Origin: Toxorhynchites rutilus septentrionalis
Taxonomy: Eukaryota; Arthropoda; Insecta; Diptera; Culicidae
Assembly (NCBI RefSeq): GCF_029784135.1
Contig: NC_073746.1
Location: 298,475,614-298,539,613 of the forward strand
Direction: 5' to 3'
Length of the DNA: 64,000 nucleotides
The translations under genes and the position numbers were made by a program. The number at the start of each line of letters is the position of its first letter. The first letter of the stretch is position 1. The notes under the pieces are model-generated. The model was not told the DNA's origin. It saw nothing but the letters and a program-made list of their open reading frames with translations, and ran no database searches. Below are positions 33,685-46,149 of this stretch, in pieces.

Positions 33685-33935
33685 CTCTTCGTATGCTCTC
33701 GACAAAATTCGTTATAAATCGCTCATCGAACCCTTAAAATTGGACAGCGAACAACGAGCTGTTTATCAAGCTCATTTTTAACAAGGAAGCTGCAACTCTG
33801 ACTAACATCGATACTTGTATCGGAATGACCAAAACCGATCTGGTCCATAACCTTGGTACGATCGCCAAGACCGGAACGAAAGCATTAATGCAAGCTTTGC
33901 AAGCCGGAGTCAACATATGGAAGATTGCTAGCAAC
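33685..33935 (+). pseudogene. Hsp83: Hsp83 (Hsp90) gene copy, second part
   Basis: Picks up in the same codon where the first part stops: [20 protein letters not shown], then [13 protein letters not shown] and [20 protein letters not shown], the ATP-binding N-terminal domain of Hsp90. The usual I-D-T-G-I-G-M motif reads C for the first G. The match ends near GVNIWKI, short of the GQFGVGFYS loop, so over 80 percent of the gene is missing. A short indel near 33760 breaks the frame. Confidence 0.88.
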
Positions 33936-34024
33936 TGTTTCCATTTACAGCATGCTATCTTTAAAGATTTTTATAATTAAATTGACTATTTGATAGATGT
34001 AAGCGTTAATATTTTTTATTTTTT

Positions 34025-34434
34025 TTATTGTTTATTCGATTTTTTACTCTTCGGCTCATCTTCATAGACAGATATTGCCCTAGGTTGCATTTTAGAGTAG
34101 ACTGGAACAATCCAATAAGAATTTTCTTCTACATCCTTAGCATATTTGAGAAGTGTCTCACGAGGATCTTGATCATCTTCTACTCTCTTGTTCAGACCAA
34201 GATTCCTAATTACATACGACGTCAAGGTGCCTCCGGAACTGGTGACACGCCCCCTTTGTTCACTGGTAGTGGGAAAATTTGGTTATTTGGATTCCGATCA
34301 CTTCCGCATCTTTTCCGGCGATAGGCACGATCCGAGCAGAGCTTGACTCCTCTCATACTTCGCTTCTCATCGCACAATCCACAGATAATTCCATTTCCAC
34401 ACCCAAGGAAAATCTGGTTCAACTTGCCAACGAG
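34025..34434 (-). pseudogene. WDR70-like gene 3' end, broken and shortened
   Basis: The minus strand gives NQIFLGCGNGIICGLCDEKR then SMRGVKLCSDRAYRRKR, a gap, GRVTSSGGTLTSYVIRNLG, and DDQDPRETLLKYAKDVEENS then YWIVPVYSKMQP. This is the C-terminal region of WD-repeat protein 70 (the G-T-G-N-G, R-G-A-K-L-C and G-G-T-L-S-S-Y blocks, known). Between the two blocks the ITPHALPMF region is lost, and a frameshift lies at about 34245. The tail ends in A-rich sequence with AATAAA around 34030. It could be a retrocopy end or the remains of a duplicated gene. It lies tail to tail with the Hsp83 piece. Confidence 0.75.
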
Positions 34435-34804
34435 TTCGAATTACATGTGAATCAGTAAATGGAATAATCGTTCCGAAAGTGGCTTGCGGAAAAAACGTTT
34501 GTTTTTGTTTTGATTTCACAGTTGTATGACAGCTGCGATGAAAGTTCGAAAATCACCGCCCTTTAGGATTAGTGGCGAACGGGCAGAATGCAAAATATTC
34601 GAACTCGTTCGGATTGTGAAATCCAATCAATCCAATCGCCGATCGTGAGCCGGAATGAGGGTGATTATTAATTTCTTTTAACAAATGTAATGTGGGTTTG
34701 GGCATGAAAGTGATTTTCTTTATGGAAAGAAATGTTTAACGCGTAATCTTAATATTAAAAACAAAAGTAACATGCATAACATGAATGTATAGTGAAATTT
34801 ACTC
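34435..34804. other. Nothing recognised
   Basis: Moderately complex DNA next to the WDR70-like fragment. It may include more of that fragment's upstream sequence, but no frame supports it. Confidence 0.4.
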
Positions 34805-35535
34805 TGGGGTCAATGTAATGGGGGGCGATGTTCCCTTCTAACGAGGATAATACTTATGACAGACATACAGCTGTGCTTGCGTTGTACTTCGAAAATTGTA
34901 TGTCTGTCACCATGTACAGCGCTAGAACCATGCAAGCAACTCGGTACAATCGCTGTACCTGTACCGACCTATTTTACCGCTGTACATGGCTACAGTTGTA
35001 CTGTGCGCAGCGCCATAGACGGTTAGTGGTGGGTAGCATGAACAAAACGAATCAAAACATTTGGTATACATTCTTTTCATTGACTTTCTCTTGAGTTAAT
35101 AACTTAGATTGGAAACATATTTGTTGTGTTCGATAGTTTAGACGCTAAATAAAGACCTTTTTCATTGAAATATTGGTGAAAATACAATGCAATAAATTCA
35201 AACTTCTGATTGTCAGTCTGACATGCGGTACAATGTACAACCAAAGTATGTGTGTCATGCTATCGTGGTACCTGTACAACGCTGTACACGTACAGCGCTA
35301 GTACAGTTGTATGTCTGTCCATGGTATAAGGAACCGAAACGGTCCAATGTTGCCGCTGTGACGCAATCCGTGTCAGCCGCCGAACCGTCATCGGAAACAG
35401 CGGCTTTTCGCAAGTAAAACTGTGTTTGCTCGGTTAGTTTGAAAATTTAGGAGGCGATCCTTTAGTAAGATCCGACCGAGCCATAGCGAGCGTCGGACGG
35501 CACACGTTTGCCTGGTGCATTACGTTAGCCCGGTT
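34805..35535 (+). repeat. Structured repeat Z, copy 1, interrupted
   Basis: Matches 53640-53945: gtcaatgtaatgggg...acgaggata on the left of the insert and ataaggaaccg, tgacgcaatccg, gatccgaccgagc-tagcgagcgtcggacgg and gcccggttaatt on the right. The hairpin-forming words are kept in both copies. Confidence 0.75.
34850..35327. mobile_element. TIR element inside repeat Z copy 1
   Basis: Ends atacttatgacagacataca and tgtatgtctgtccatggtat are inverted with a few differences, continuing into cgttgtac/gtacagcg. The inside has more gtacagcgctag words. The target duplication is unclear (ATAA or TA). Confidence 0.6.
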
Positions 35536-37060
35536 AATTTTTGCATTGAAATATATCATTCATTGCAATTCAAAACTATTGTACCATGATTTGAAGAAAT
35601 TTCCACACCTAAAGGTGTTTTGGTTTGGGCATTCAGTAATTTTTGGATATATAAGGTTCATAAAAAACATAAAAAACAAAAAAAACATTTACCGTGTGCG
35701 CATTTATACTCATGGAGTTTTATTCCATGTGCCCAGTTTTCGATTGCGCCTTTCCCTACGCTTATTTCCTTTGCGATTTTTCTGGAAATCTATGAAAGAA
35801 TACAACAAACTCAAGCACGAATTACGAATGCTGAAAATGAGCAGCAACAGCCAAAGAAAGGCGAATGAAGCTTGACAGATAGTAAAAATAATAAATTTAA
35901 TGTACTGTACTGTGTTAAATCAAATACAAAAGTCTCGAATTGGTTTTAAGTATATCAGTGAATATAGTCTTGACCAGTACTCTGCATAGTCATAATCAAC
36001 TGAGGATAGTCAGCTGACTATCTGACTGACTATATCCGTATTCAGTTAGAAATGACGCTTGGCTTCTTCACGCAGTTTCTCCGCCAAAACGACTCAACAG
36101 TCAGTCGGGCGTTTAGTCGCTATCTCCCTCTACCGACTCGACTATATCAATTCATTCTTCCAAATTGTCAAATTGTCCTCATTGCATTTCGAAGTGACTT
36201 CCCCCAAAACAAATTCGCTCCTCTCTCTCTTTCCCATGTATCTTTATGCATACATCGATGTTCGAGTTCAACGTGGTTTGAAATACGCTACAGGTGAGCT
36301 AGATTCTTTTGTACCGCACACGAAAATTACTCACACGTATAAAATAGCGTGCAGTTTGTGTGCGCTATTTTGCACGCTATTTACTGATACTAACGTGAGG
36401 ACCTTATAGCATACGTGATAAATTCCTAAGTTCGTTGGTTTGAGTTCACGATGGGTAGACAATAAACCGTCCATTGATGAGGTAACTTCTTTCTTGCATC
36501 AGGAATCATGTTTCCGTTCCTCTTTATATGGACGTAAAAATAAGATTGCGTACGCGGGTATAAATTTCGTTCCTAGGGGAGTATAAATGTGTATTGAAGT
36601 CAGTTGAATGAAGGGACAGATTTGTATTCATTAGTCGAGTCAGTTAAAATAACCACTGACTGGACTAGTTCACCAGTCATCCTCGCTAGTCAACGCTAGT
36701 CAATTCTTTTTCTAGTCAAGTCACTTTTTTTTTGTGGGCGACTGCCGAAGCAGTTCTAGTCGAAGCGAAGCTAGTGAGAGTAGAGTCGGTCTTCATTTTT
36801 CACCTTCGAAAATTTCGAAAATTTCTTGACTGTAATAAAAAAAAGGCTTTTCAAAATGCGATTTCAAGTTTATAGTATCAACATTGGCCATCTATTCGTC
36901 CGTTTTCCGCGTTGAAAATATTTTTTAATAAAGTATTTAAAAATATAACGAATGGCACTAACATGATGATCACCAAACATAGAAAATACTAAAATAGTAT
37001 TCGTCGCTTTTTGTGGCCACAAATGATTTTTAAACTGGAAAGAAAGGATTGAAATCTGAA
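35536..37060. other. Intergenic DNA with scattered repeats
   Basis: No gene recognised. About 36060-36150 (cagtcgggcgtttagtcgct, actcgactat) recurs at 41385-41465. The 35970-36030 and 36640-36730 segments are rich in gactag/tagtca words, as in ends of hAT-type MITEs, but I could not define TIRs. Confidence 0.45.
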
Positions 37061-37335
37061 GATGTTTGAAATAAAAATATCTTTATTTCATATGGTTTTA
37101 AATTAAATACACAAAGGGGTAAAATTCTGATATCACTGCAAGTTACAATAAATTTAAGGAAAAAATTGATCTAGAATTCACACACTCAATATGGATTTCC
37201 GCTTGCCTCCTTCTTGTCTATTTTTTTTCTACAGAACTAACAACGGAAATTTATGTTTGCTTGTATGCAAATTTGAAACATACGAATAAAAGTGTCCAGC
37301 ATATACGTGATACTAACGTCTGTATCGATCTGCTC

Positions 37336-40300
37336 CTATCTTTGTCTTTCTCCTGAGTGGCGACGGCCGTGGTTGCGCCACTTGTCCTCTTCGTGACGTT
37401 TGTTCCAGCGTTCGTCTTCATGGTGATGGTGATTTTCTCGGTTTTCACTCCAACGTTGGTGGTGCTTATGCTGATCACTTCTTTTGCGATCATGCCCTCG
37501 TTTATCGGGATGACGATGCTTATAGTGTTCGTCATTGTCGTCATCGTCATCGTCATCGTTATCGCTATTCCTCCGATTGTTATCACTGTAATTCTCTTTC
37601 GATTGCTTGTAGTGTTTTTTATGGTCTCCGTTGGGGTATGGCTTCGTTTGATGTCGTTCATCGGAAGATTTTCTATCTCTCTCCTCGTGATTTCTGAACG
37701 TTGTCTCACCACGATCACTCTCGTGATCCTTTCCCTTCCAATCCTTATAATCATCTTTCTTCATTTTGTCGTCCTCCCAGTATTTATCGCTGTCCTCTCC
37801 AGAGGGACGTTCATGATTGCTGTAATCCTTCTTGAAGTTCTTCTGTTTGTATTCGTGCTCATCTGAAGAATCTTTCTCTGTCCATTCTTTCTGGTGGTGT
37901 TTTCTCTCATCCTCATCGGAACGTTTGCCGCCGTCCTGACGCTGCTTCGAGTAAGCCTCGCCATCTGATGAGAACAAACCATTGCTCTTGATATGCTTTT
38001 TATTTTTCCCGTTCTCTCCGTGATGCTTGGGATGATTTTTCCTGTCGTAGTTCGGATGCTCTGGTTTTCTATAACGATCGTGCGATTCCTTATATCCACT
38101 GCCCATTTCTTCAGGGGTTCTGTAGAATATAGAGGTAATGGTATTTGAGTTTACATCGATAATTATTTGAAGTACATTCTGTCAAATATATAACGGGAAT
38201 TTGTAATTTTAAATTTTAAATTTTACCATTTTTAAAATTCTTTTCTGAATTGGTACTACTGTCAGTGGGTAATATCAATTTTGAGTGCGATCTGTCATTT
38301 AGTTACGTCATTGAAACAGTTTAACTTTTTTTTGCTCGTTATTTTTGATATGGATAATTCTATTAGTCGAAGATATCGTATAAAATTTTGCAAACAAAAA
38401 ACACGAAAACGAAAACACCATGAATACAACTATAAGACATTTGAAAAAGGCCGATTTTCTGTTTTGGGCGTCAAAAAAGTCGCAGCACGACTAGTGCCAA
38501 AAGAGCTCTGCCTGAACGATCAAATTGTATGTTCACCCAACTCATAATTACTGGCAACGACACAGGGGTGTGACTTTTTCCTTTTTTCGAAACTCATATT
38601 ACCGCTGCGTGGACCCGTTTTGACAGCATCGAAAACATAAAAACCAGCCGGGTGCTATGATTGATGCTAGGATCGTTAGCAAAATCTCAAGCAGAACTGT
38701 CAGTGGGATACTCAATTCATATGAAAACAAAGGGAAAATGTCAGTGGGATACCCAATATGTTGGCTCCTGTCAGTTCAATGGGGGTTCTCTAAAGACGTC
38801 ACCCGGCTGATAAAAACGAATTCGAATTAATCCTGATAAGCGTTATGAAAATGATAATATTTATACATTGAGTGGTATCCAAAAACTCGTATATTGCGTG
38901 GGTAGAGCAAAAACGAGAAAATGCGGCGTTGCATACTATATTTTCCAAAGTTATGAAAAATATATATAGTTTTATTATTTTGTATGAAGGATGGACTTTC
39001 AAATACGATTATAAACATTATCCAGCCACTTGAGTCACGTAACCCATACACGTAGAAGAGAGTTGTCAGTTTCAGGAAGTCGACATAAAATTCATAGAAT
39101 GAGATAATGAGATCTGTTAAAAAAGAAAAAAAGACAGATAATGTGACAGAGAACAGAGACAGAGAAGCTCAAAGTCAAAGAAGGAATCATTTTCGTAATT
39201 ATTAAATTAAGATATTTACGTATATATATATATTTTTCTGTACTTACGTATCAACGCCACCGCAGCGTGATTTTTATTATAAGTTTATTATTTTTAATGA
39301 AATTAATTCTGAGGAAGTTCCTATCAAGTGTAGACAAGAGATTGAGGTGGCCCCAAGCCACTGAGGTGATGCAGTCCAAGTCGGACGACGACCCGATTAC
39401 TCTTTACTCGAAAGCTTTAGTGGCCCTGAAAGGACTTGGCTTTGCGTTGTTTTGTAGACGCAGCTGAAGATGGTTGATTAATGATTCATTCTTGTTCTCG
39501 CGAGAACAATATACGTAATGTAAACATTCTTCCCGTACTCCAAACAGTGCGGCTCCAGGCGATTATATATTTATCCCCCATTACCGTTATCTATTTGATA
39601 ACAATCTCCACGTACGTCCTATTCAGTATTTCTCTTCTGCTTTTATTCTGCTCTGCACTATGCTTGCTTCTTGCATATTTTGAAGATGCATTCTGTGGCG
39701 AAAAGCAAAACCACTTAGGTGTGACATCAGCATTGAAAAAGACTACTGTCTGACAGCTGGAGCGAGACAACTTGAATGGTGATGATGATAATGGTGTTTT
39801 GAATTATAGAGGCTTTGAAAATCATCGGTTCATTCGGTTCTAGCTTTGACAGAGACCAATTTGGAAAACTAAACTGAACACTCAAAAAGATAATTTCGAA
39901 AGCCTTGCTGCCGTCTGGTCGCAGCTAGATGACTGATGAATTGAGAATACTGTAATTTGGAATAGCGAACGGCTTGTTTATACTCAATGAAAAGAATATG
40001 GTGGAGCTGAGATTATTTACGCTGGGTATTTTCGAGGAGGAATAGATGCCTCGTTCGAGCATTAATAACTCTTTTCCGACTAAACGTAGCGGTATGATAA
40101 TTACTTTATCCAAAAATATCTTGTGATTGGAGAATGGTCTCGCTCACTCACCTACGCACTATGCTCTTCTCTCCCAATCCCATTTCTTTTCTGCTTTCGG
40201 ACTAAACGGAGGCTTTGGCGAAAATTGCCTACAAAAAGTAATGTGGCTATTGATTCCATAGCGGATAATACGAAATGTTCGATATGGGGTAGATAATATT

Positions 40301-43300
40301 TCACCTTATCAAAGAAACCGCATTATTTGGTGAAAGCAGCAATTCTGCAATCGATCGATGATTTCAATTGTCGGGAAGGGGAGTGTTTGAAATGCGAAAT
40401 AAGAATTTTATTGGAAACTGCGACATGTGATTTTATCACTCAGAATTTATTCTAAGAAAACTGAAGGTTTGAATTCAATATCGATCAACGGCTATCTCGG
40501 TTGAAGATTTATTTGTAACTGACTCGAAATATATCTCATCTCCTGTTATTTATCTCTTGTCTTCGACTCTAGCGATCGATCGTTTATGAGCTGACCATTT
40601 GTGTCCTAGTTACTGACGAATATAATGATTGAACTCACCATTCCTCTTTTCTAAGCAGCTATACTAGTTTGGGCTCAGGTTCAGGCCAGTGGTTCAACAG
40701 GGAGTATTATTTGCGCTGGGTATTCTTCCTTTCCTTCCTTTGAGCATTAATAATTCTTTTCCGGCTGAACGAAGTGGAATGATAATCACTTGGTAAAGAT
40801 AAAATGTCTAAGAGTTATATGCTTGTTACTTATTCATCGGAAAACTTTTTGCAATAGATTGAAAACTGTTTTGAGAGTAGGTTATTGAAACTATTACTGT
40901 CTAACTCATTGAAGATGCTTGCATTTATGTGACTATATGTTCCCGAACAAGGACACATGATCAAGTCTTCTGGGGAAATCGTCTGCAGATACATGCTGCG
41001 AGTGTTTTTTACTCGCTCGACGCAAAATCAAACCACCCCGTATTTTTTAGGACCACCAACAAAGTTCAAATGAGTTGAATTTCATGTGTATCCCTGTATA
41101 AATAATTCCATATCCATTCACACACTAACAATCAGGGCTCGGGCAAAGTCATAATTCAACTGATTTTTTCTCTATTATAGTAACTTTCAACACATTTTGG
41201 CTGGTTCGTCACTTTTTACTTCCATTTTTGGAAGAATTTCGAGAGCGAGAATTAACTCGTGACCTTTAGCGTGAGAGGCATGGATGTTACCACTACGCCA
41301 GATCGCCGTCGATTCAACTGAGGATCTATGACGGACTATGAAGAATGTCGCCTTCGTATTCAATTGGAAATGAGTTTTGGATTCTTCCAACAGTTTCTCC
41401 GTCAGTCGGGCGTTTAGTTGCTATCTCTCTCTACGACTCGACTATCGCGTTTCATTCTTCCCCGTCAAATGGACTTCAACGAAGTTTTTCAGAAGAACAG
41501 GAAAGCATCAATGATTTTTGTTTTTCTGCTTCAAATATCTAATTAATGGCAAACAGTATTGATATTGTTCTTCTCAATTTCTTTCAAAGTTTTTCAAATC
41601 TTCTTTCTCGTTTATTTATCTGCGAAGACTTAAAATTTTGTTTTTCATGGCGTACTTATTCTGAAAGCACAAAAATTAGTGAGATTCTCGTTTACTGATC
41701 TCTTCGAGAAAAATCAATTCAGATCGATTGACAATCTTGGACAATTTCGGACGAACTATTGCAGGTCTTATAAACGTGACGATCCGGCAACGGAATGCCA
41801 TAAACATATTCCGTCTTCCAAAAATGAACCTGTTTTTATTTCTAATCTCTTGTTTTTTTTCTGTATGTTTCCTGTCGACGAAACTCATTGTTAATTTCGT
41901 AAATTCGCTACTCACGCTTGTCATTCACACCATCACTCTATCACTTAACTTTCCGACTTTATCAATTCTAAATATTCTTCATATTTCCTAGAGGCTAGCC
42001 AGTGGACAACAACCTAATCGGAATTGAGGTATTACAGCTTGGGGACTTTATGAGCAATTTTTGTCTTGAGCTGATAGCAAAAGGTATCAAATCACTTCGA
42101 AATGTTTCGTTCTATTATGTTACATCTTTATTGTTCCTTCCAAATGCGCTCCCGATTTAAGATGTTGTCGCTCTTAACCAATATCATAACTTTTTATTTA
42201 TAGTCTAGTTTATGTCATTTGAGATAATTCAACCATACCGTATACTGATGCTTTGGTCTGTATAATGTCATTTTGGTTATTTTGGAAATATTATTTGAGA
42301 ATGAGGAAATCGTAAAACCGTTTGTTTGAGATCACACCACCAAATTTAATACAGATAAAAACAGTAGACGAAGGCGCACTGTGCAAAAAATCATGTTCAA
42401 GTAATGCTCCGGAATTAATTGAATTCATGCCTTCCGGATAACCATGGTGTTAAGCAAATTTGTTGTATTTGAATCGATTACCCAATATGAGTGTGTTAAT
42501 TAGAGATTTCAGAATATCAAGCAAACTTGTAGTGAACACAAATATACTCACATCTCCCTTGGATGCTTCTTCATTTTGTAGTGTGCTTGTTTACGCTGCT
42601 GGAGTTCCTCCTCTGGGATCGATTGTACATCCTCTAGATTGTCCACTCCCAGTTCTCCAAGAAGTCTGTTTTTAACCTTTTCCCAATTCCATAGCATGCT
42701 AGCCTTGCGTTTCAACTTATTGTGTATCTCCGGTTGATTTTCGTACTTTCCGCGCACCCACGGAGGATAATCGACCCAGTTTATTCCGGCTTCGGAGCAT
42801 GTGCTGCTTCCTTCATCATCCGCTGAGTAGCCCTGCTGCTCGCACAATGATTTCTCTGGTTTCGGATCTAGATCCAAAATAGCGGCGAGACTTTCAAGAA
42901 CTACGGAGGCTTCCTCTTTGATCGTTTGGAACGCTTTCCCAAACTGATACTTCAGATGGGGAGCCTTTGGAGGAGTAGTCGATGCTCGTTTCTGCTCCTC
43001 GGCGATCTCATCCTCGGTCGGATAGATATATTTTTTGTAGTCGATTGGATCTTTGTACTTCTTATGCTTACTCAAGTATTTAGCGCGGTGTAATTTGGCG
43101 TCGATCTTACGCCGGCTAATATCACAGTACTTACTAGCGTACTCATTGTACATTCCATCTTTGAGAGCAGTTTTGTCCCTGCAGAAGTGAGGAAGAACGA
43201 ATTCTTTGTCGATGATAAGCATAGGTTCCTCTTCGTCTCCTGACCAAACCACCTTTCGCGGTACAAAGTCTTCCTCAGGCTGTACGATTCTCACCGGTGG

Positions 43301-44365
43301 CGATTTCGAGGGATCTAGATCGGGATGTGCTTCCAGTTCCGCTTGGGCGTCTTCCTCTATTTTCGCCAATGTTTCCTTAAAATTTAGGTTTGCTTGATTG
43401 ACCTGATCTTCCAAATCACCGCGCGAATATACGCGTAAATAATTATTTAGTTCTGCTCGCAACATCTCATTTTCAATGCTCAACTCGAGGATTTGCTGTG
43501 TGTGTTGAACGTCGTTTTCGGTCATGCGGTTATGCAGTACCCGCATATTACCCACCAAAATAGCAATAATAGCAGTCAGAATAATACTGAAGGTCACTCC
43601 TGCGTAGAGTGGTTGTCTTTCTTGCGATGCGTCTTCATCTGGAACTAATGCTTGTTCGATGTGTTCCTCTTGGATTAGGGCATGCTTATCATCGTCTTCG
43701 GATTCCTCCTCCGCCTCATCCAAATTTTGTGCGAGATGCTGTGAGTTGTACCATTGCATACAAGGTTGTTTTCCGAAAGCGCAGGTGCTGTAAAAGATCA
43801 AGAGAACATTTGTTTATTTGGACATTATTGACCAAATCGTCATAAAAATAACTTACTCGACGTCACATTCACCAGATATTGATTCTTTTTCACCATCTTC
43901 CTCAACTTCGCTATCATTTTCTTTAACATCTTCTGTTCTTGCTGGAACATCTTCGTCGAAGCGATTACCGCCCTTATCGTAGGGGATTTCCGTGCAATCA
44001 CTTTCCACTTTTTTTCTGCGCTTGCCTTCTTTCTTAGCTCCAGTTGGGGGTGTTGCTTCCTGGGGTTCAATTTTGTTTTCCACCGAGGTGACCATATCAG
44101 GCTGGTTGCTTTTGCTTCCACCTTGGGCCTGCTCTGCCGCCTGGAGTTCCATTTCACTATTCAAGTTTTCGCTTCGACCTTCCGCACGAACCGCATCAGG
44201 TTGATTCCCTTTCTCTACACGTTCCGGCAGGGTCGTTTCCGGGAGTTCAATTTCTTCCTCCGAGTTTGTATCCTTTACCATAATCCACGTGTCGCCATCG
44301 TCTTCATCGGAGGGAGCATGATCTCGCACTGGGACCTGCTTCGGATCGGACCCTTGTTCGTCCAT
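37336..44365 (-). CDS. Single-pass membrane protein, CCPG1/PBXIP1-like candidate ER-phagy receptor
   Basis: Three coding exons joined in phase: 44365-43857, 43787-42552 and 38119-37336; introns 43788-43856 (GTAAGT...TTTTACAG) and 38120-42551 (GTGAGT...TTCTACAG). A splice acceptor (tttttctcag) two bases before the ATG means a 5'UTR exon upstream. Product about 842 residues. Residues 1-230 are acidic and carry D-T-W27-I-M-V30 after an acidic run, a canonical LC3-interacting motif (W-x-x-V). One membrane segment lies at about 231-250 (AGVTFSIILTAIIAILVGN), then a coiled coil (about 253-300), a mid-region with conserved-looking Cys, Trp and Tyr, and from 583 a tail of Lys, Asp, His and Arg with D- and H-runs. 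Membrane orientation and the CCPG1/PBXIP1 comparison are inference from layout and the LIR, not from clear sequence identity. A 3' AATAAA lies near 37080. Confidence 0.85.
38120..42551 (-). other. 4.4-kb intron of the membrane-protein gene
   Basis: Holds no second gene that I recognise. Contents: gtcagtgggatac repeated at 38699 and 38742, a short tatatata run at 39222, a repeat Z relative at 39262-39440, a direct repeat of about 90 bp (40020-40110 and 40710-40790: gagcattaataa-tcttttccg, gaatgataat), and a segment at 41165-41235 that is inverted at 49252-49340. Confidence 0.7.
39262..39440 (+). repeat. Repeat Z, possible degenerate copy 2
   Basis: Parallels 53615-53745 in order: tattataagtttatt, attctgagga, gcggccc-like gtggcccc, gatgcagtccaagtc. 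Similarity is weak. Confidence 0.4.
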
Positions 44366-45263
44366 CGCTGAGAAAAACAAAACCAAACCAAAAAGATATT
44401 AGTGAAACAACGTGTAATAATTCATTATGTATGTGCTTGTTTCACTAGCGCGGCATTTGAGAGTTTCTAGACTCACGAGCGAATAGTGGTGTTTGTAGTA
44501 ATGTTCTGGTTAACTTTGTAGACAGTATAGTCCACAAAGTAGCATCAACCTTTCTAAGATATGTCACAAATTGTGCTCTTCTATATTCGCCGTCGCTTTC
44601 CCGTTACACTTTGTGATACATTTTTATAAATAACTCAAGCAGTCAAATTTTCCTCACCTCTCATATAGAATGTTATGGAACAGTCTCTTTGGTATGGGGG
44701 ATGTGCTCGCCAGGGAGCACGAGGATACACTGCGAATTTCAATCGCAGATTGACGCTGGAATGCGCTTGGAGGAAAGGACAAAAAGAATGCTGCCTGGCG
44801 ATGTTAAGCAGCCGGTTCAGTTGAATTGCCCTTCGCGTAGAAAATATGGGAAGGGATTACTCACACATTTGTAAGCGCTGTGTGTGGTGTGGATGAGGGA
44901 AACGCAAATGTAGTGAGGGTGATTCGGAAACAAAGATAGTGAATTGGTATTCCGAAGTGGTGTTTGTTTACTACCTGCATGTTGTCCTTTTTTCTGTATA
45001 TCCATGGCTTAGTGCTTGTTGAGTTAGGTTCAGCGCACTCAGGTATTCGCGCTATCCCGTTTTCATTTTTCCTTAAATCGCATTTTTTAAATATTCAAAA
45101 ACGTTCCGTCTGGAGGATGCTGAAGGCAGATTCTCTGTTTTGTTGTTTGTTTGGTAGATTGAGATGTGCACATCAGAAGGACTTTCATTGCATTTACTGT
45201 ACACAATTTTACAATCGAGAATCGACGACATTGTAGATTACTTCGTTTCACTTTAGAATATCC
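44366..45263 (-). promoter_or_regulatory. Upstream region of the membrane-protein gene
   Basis: Should hold the non-coding first exon implied by the acceptor at 44368. A donor-like gag/gtgagg on the minus strand near 44656 is a candidate end of that exon. No TATA box is clear. Confidence 0.4.
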
Positions 45264-45382
45264 TAAGGACTATCCACATACCACGTGGTCAGTAAAAGCA
45301 CGATTTTAGACCCTCCTTCCCTCTCTGTGGACGAGCGTGGACATTTGTTATACCCCTCCATTTGTTCCCCACGTGGACATTT
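45264..45382 (+). repeat. CCACGTGG repeat family, copy 4
   Basis: Diverged copy: taaggactatccacatacc at its start and ccccacgtggacatttt at its end, with weakened C-runs. Confidence 0.8.
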
Positions 45383-45687
45383 TAAATTGAAAAATCAAGG
45401 AAATTATTCTATCTATATAAAAAGTAAATTAATTTTAAGTTTAGAGGAAAATACTTAGTCGACGTGCTTTTTTCTAGGTAACGCAACATTGCTTAGCTTT
45501 TGGAGCCTATAATAAAAATCATGAGCTGAACCTCAGGTTGTAAATGGGTATTTTGGATCTTCTCCTAACTAGTTGAAATGACTTCCCAATCCAGAGTTTG
45601 AAGATGCTCTGATGTGAGGCAATCAGGTGTATGGTACGTTTCTCGCATTGTGTCGACGTCTGGTGGCGACTTCGAATTAGGGCCATA

Positions 45688-46080
45688 ATTTGGGTCCCAA
45701 ACTCAGATTAGAAGACGCGAAGCCGGTTTTTAAATTTTAAAATTTGAATGAAAATTTTCACATCATGTTATTTAATTACTTGAAACATGTATTTCTGACT
45801 TTCATTCAACCATATGGCTATACAATTCCAACATTGTAACTGAATTTTTTTTATTATAATATAAAGTTATCTTCACAAACAATTTTCGTATGAGACCTTT
45901 TCCCCACCTGCAATTCAAGTGTTTTTAATTTAAATAGAATACTAATTTGATATAGAAAAACTTATTTTCATTCATAATTTTAATTCTGAAAACGTTCATT
46001 CCGACTGAAAATCAGCTATTCTTTGACGCTCCCCTAAACTAGTAAATAAAGCTCAATGCCGTCAACGCGGATCGCTGTTT
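45688..46080 (+). repeat. Dispersed repeat W, copy 2
   Basis: Same order of words as 26735-27130 (ttgggtcccaaactcagatt, tacttgaaacatgtatt, cctaaactagtaaataaagc, tcaatgccgtcaacgc). Confidence 0.8.
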
Positions 46081-46149
46081 TGAAGAATACTTTTGACGTT
46101 GGAGATGTTGGCATGATGTTGGGGGCTAGGGCTCCCTGTACAACACAAC

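Noticed and set aside
37357..37866. Hydrophobic plus-strand frame of 169 codons
   Set aside because: It is the antisense of the His/Lys/Asp-rich tail exon; the minus frame is joined in phase by splice sites and explains the composition.
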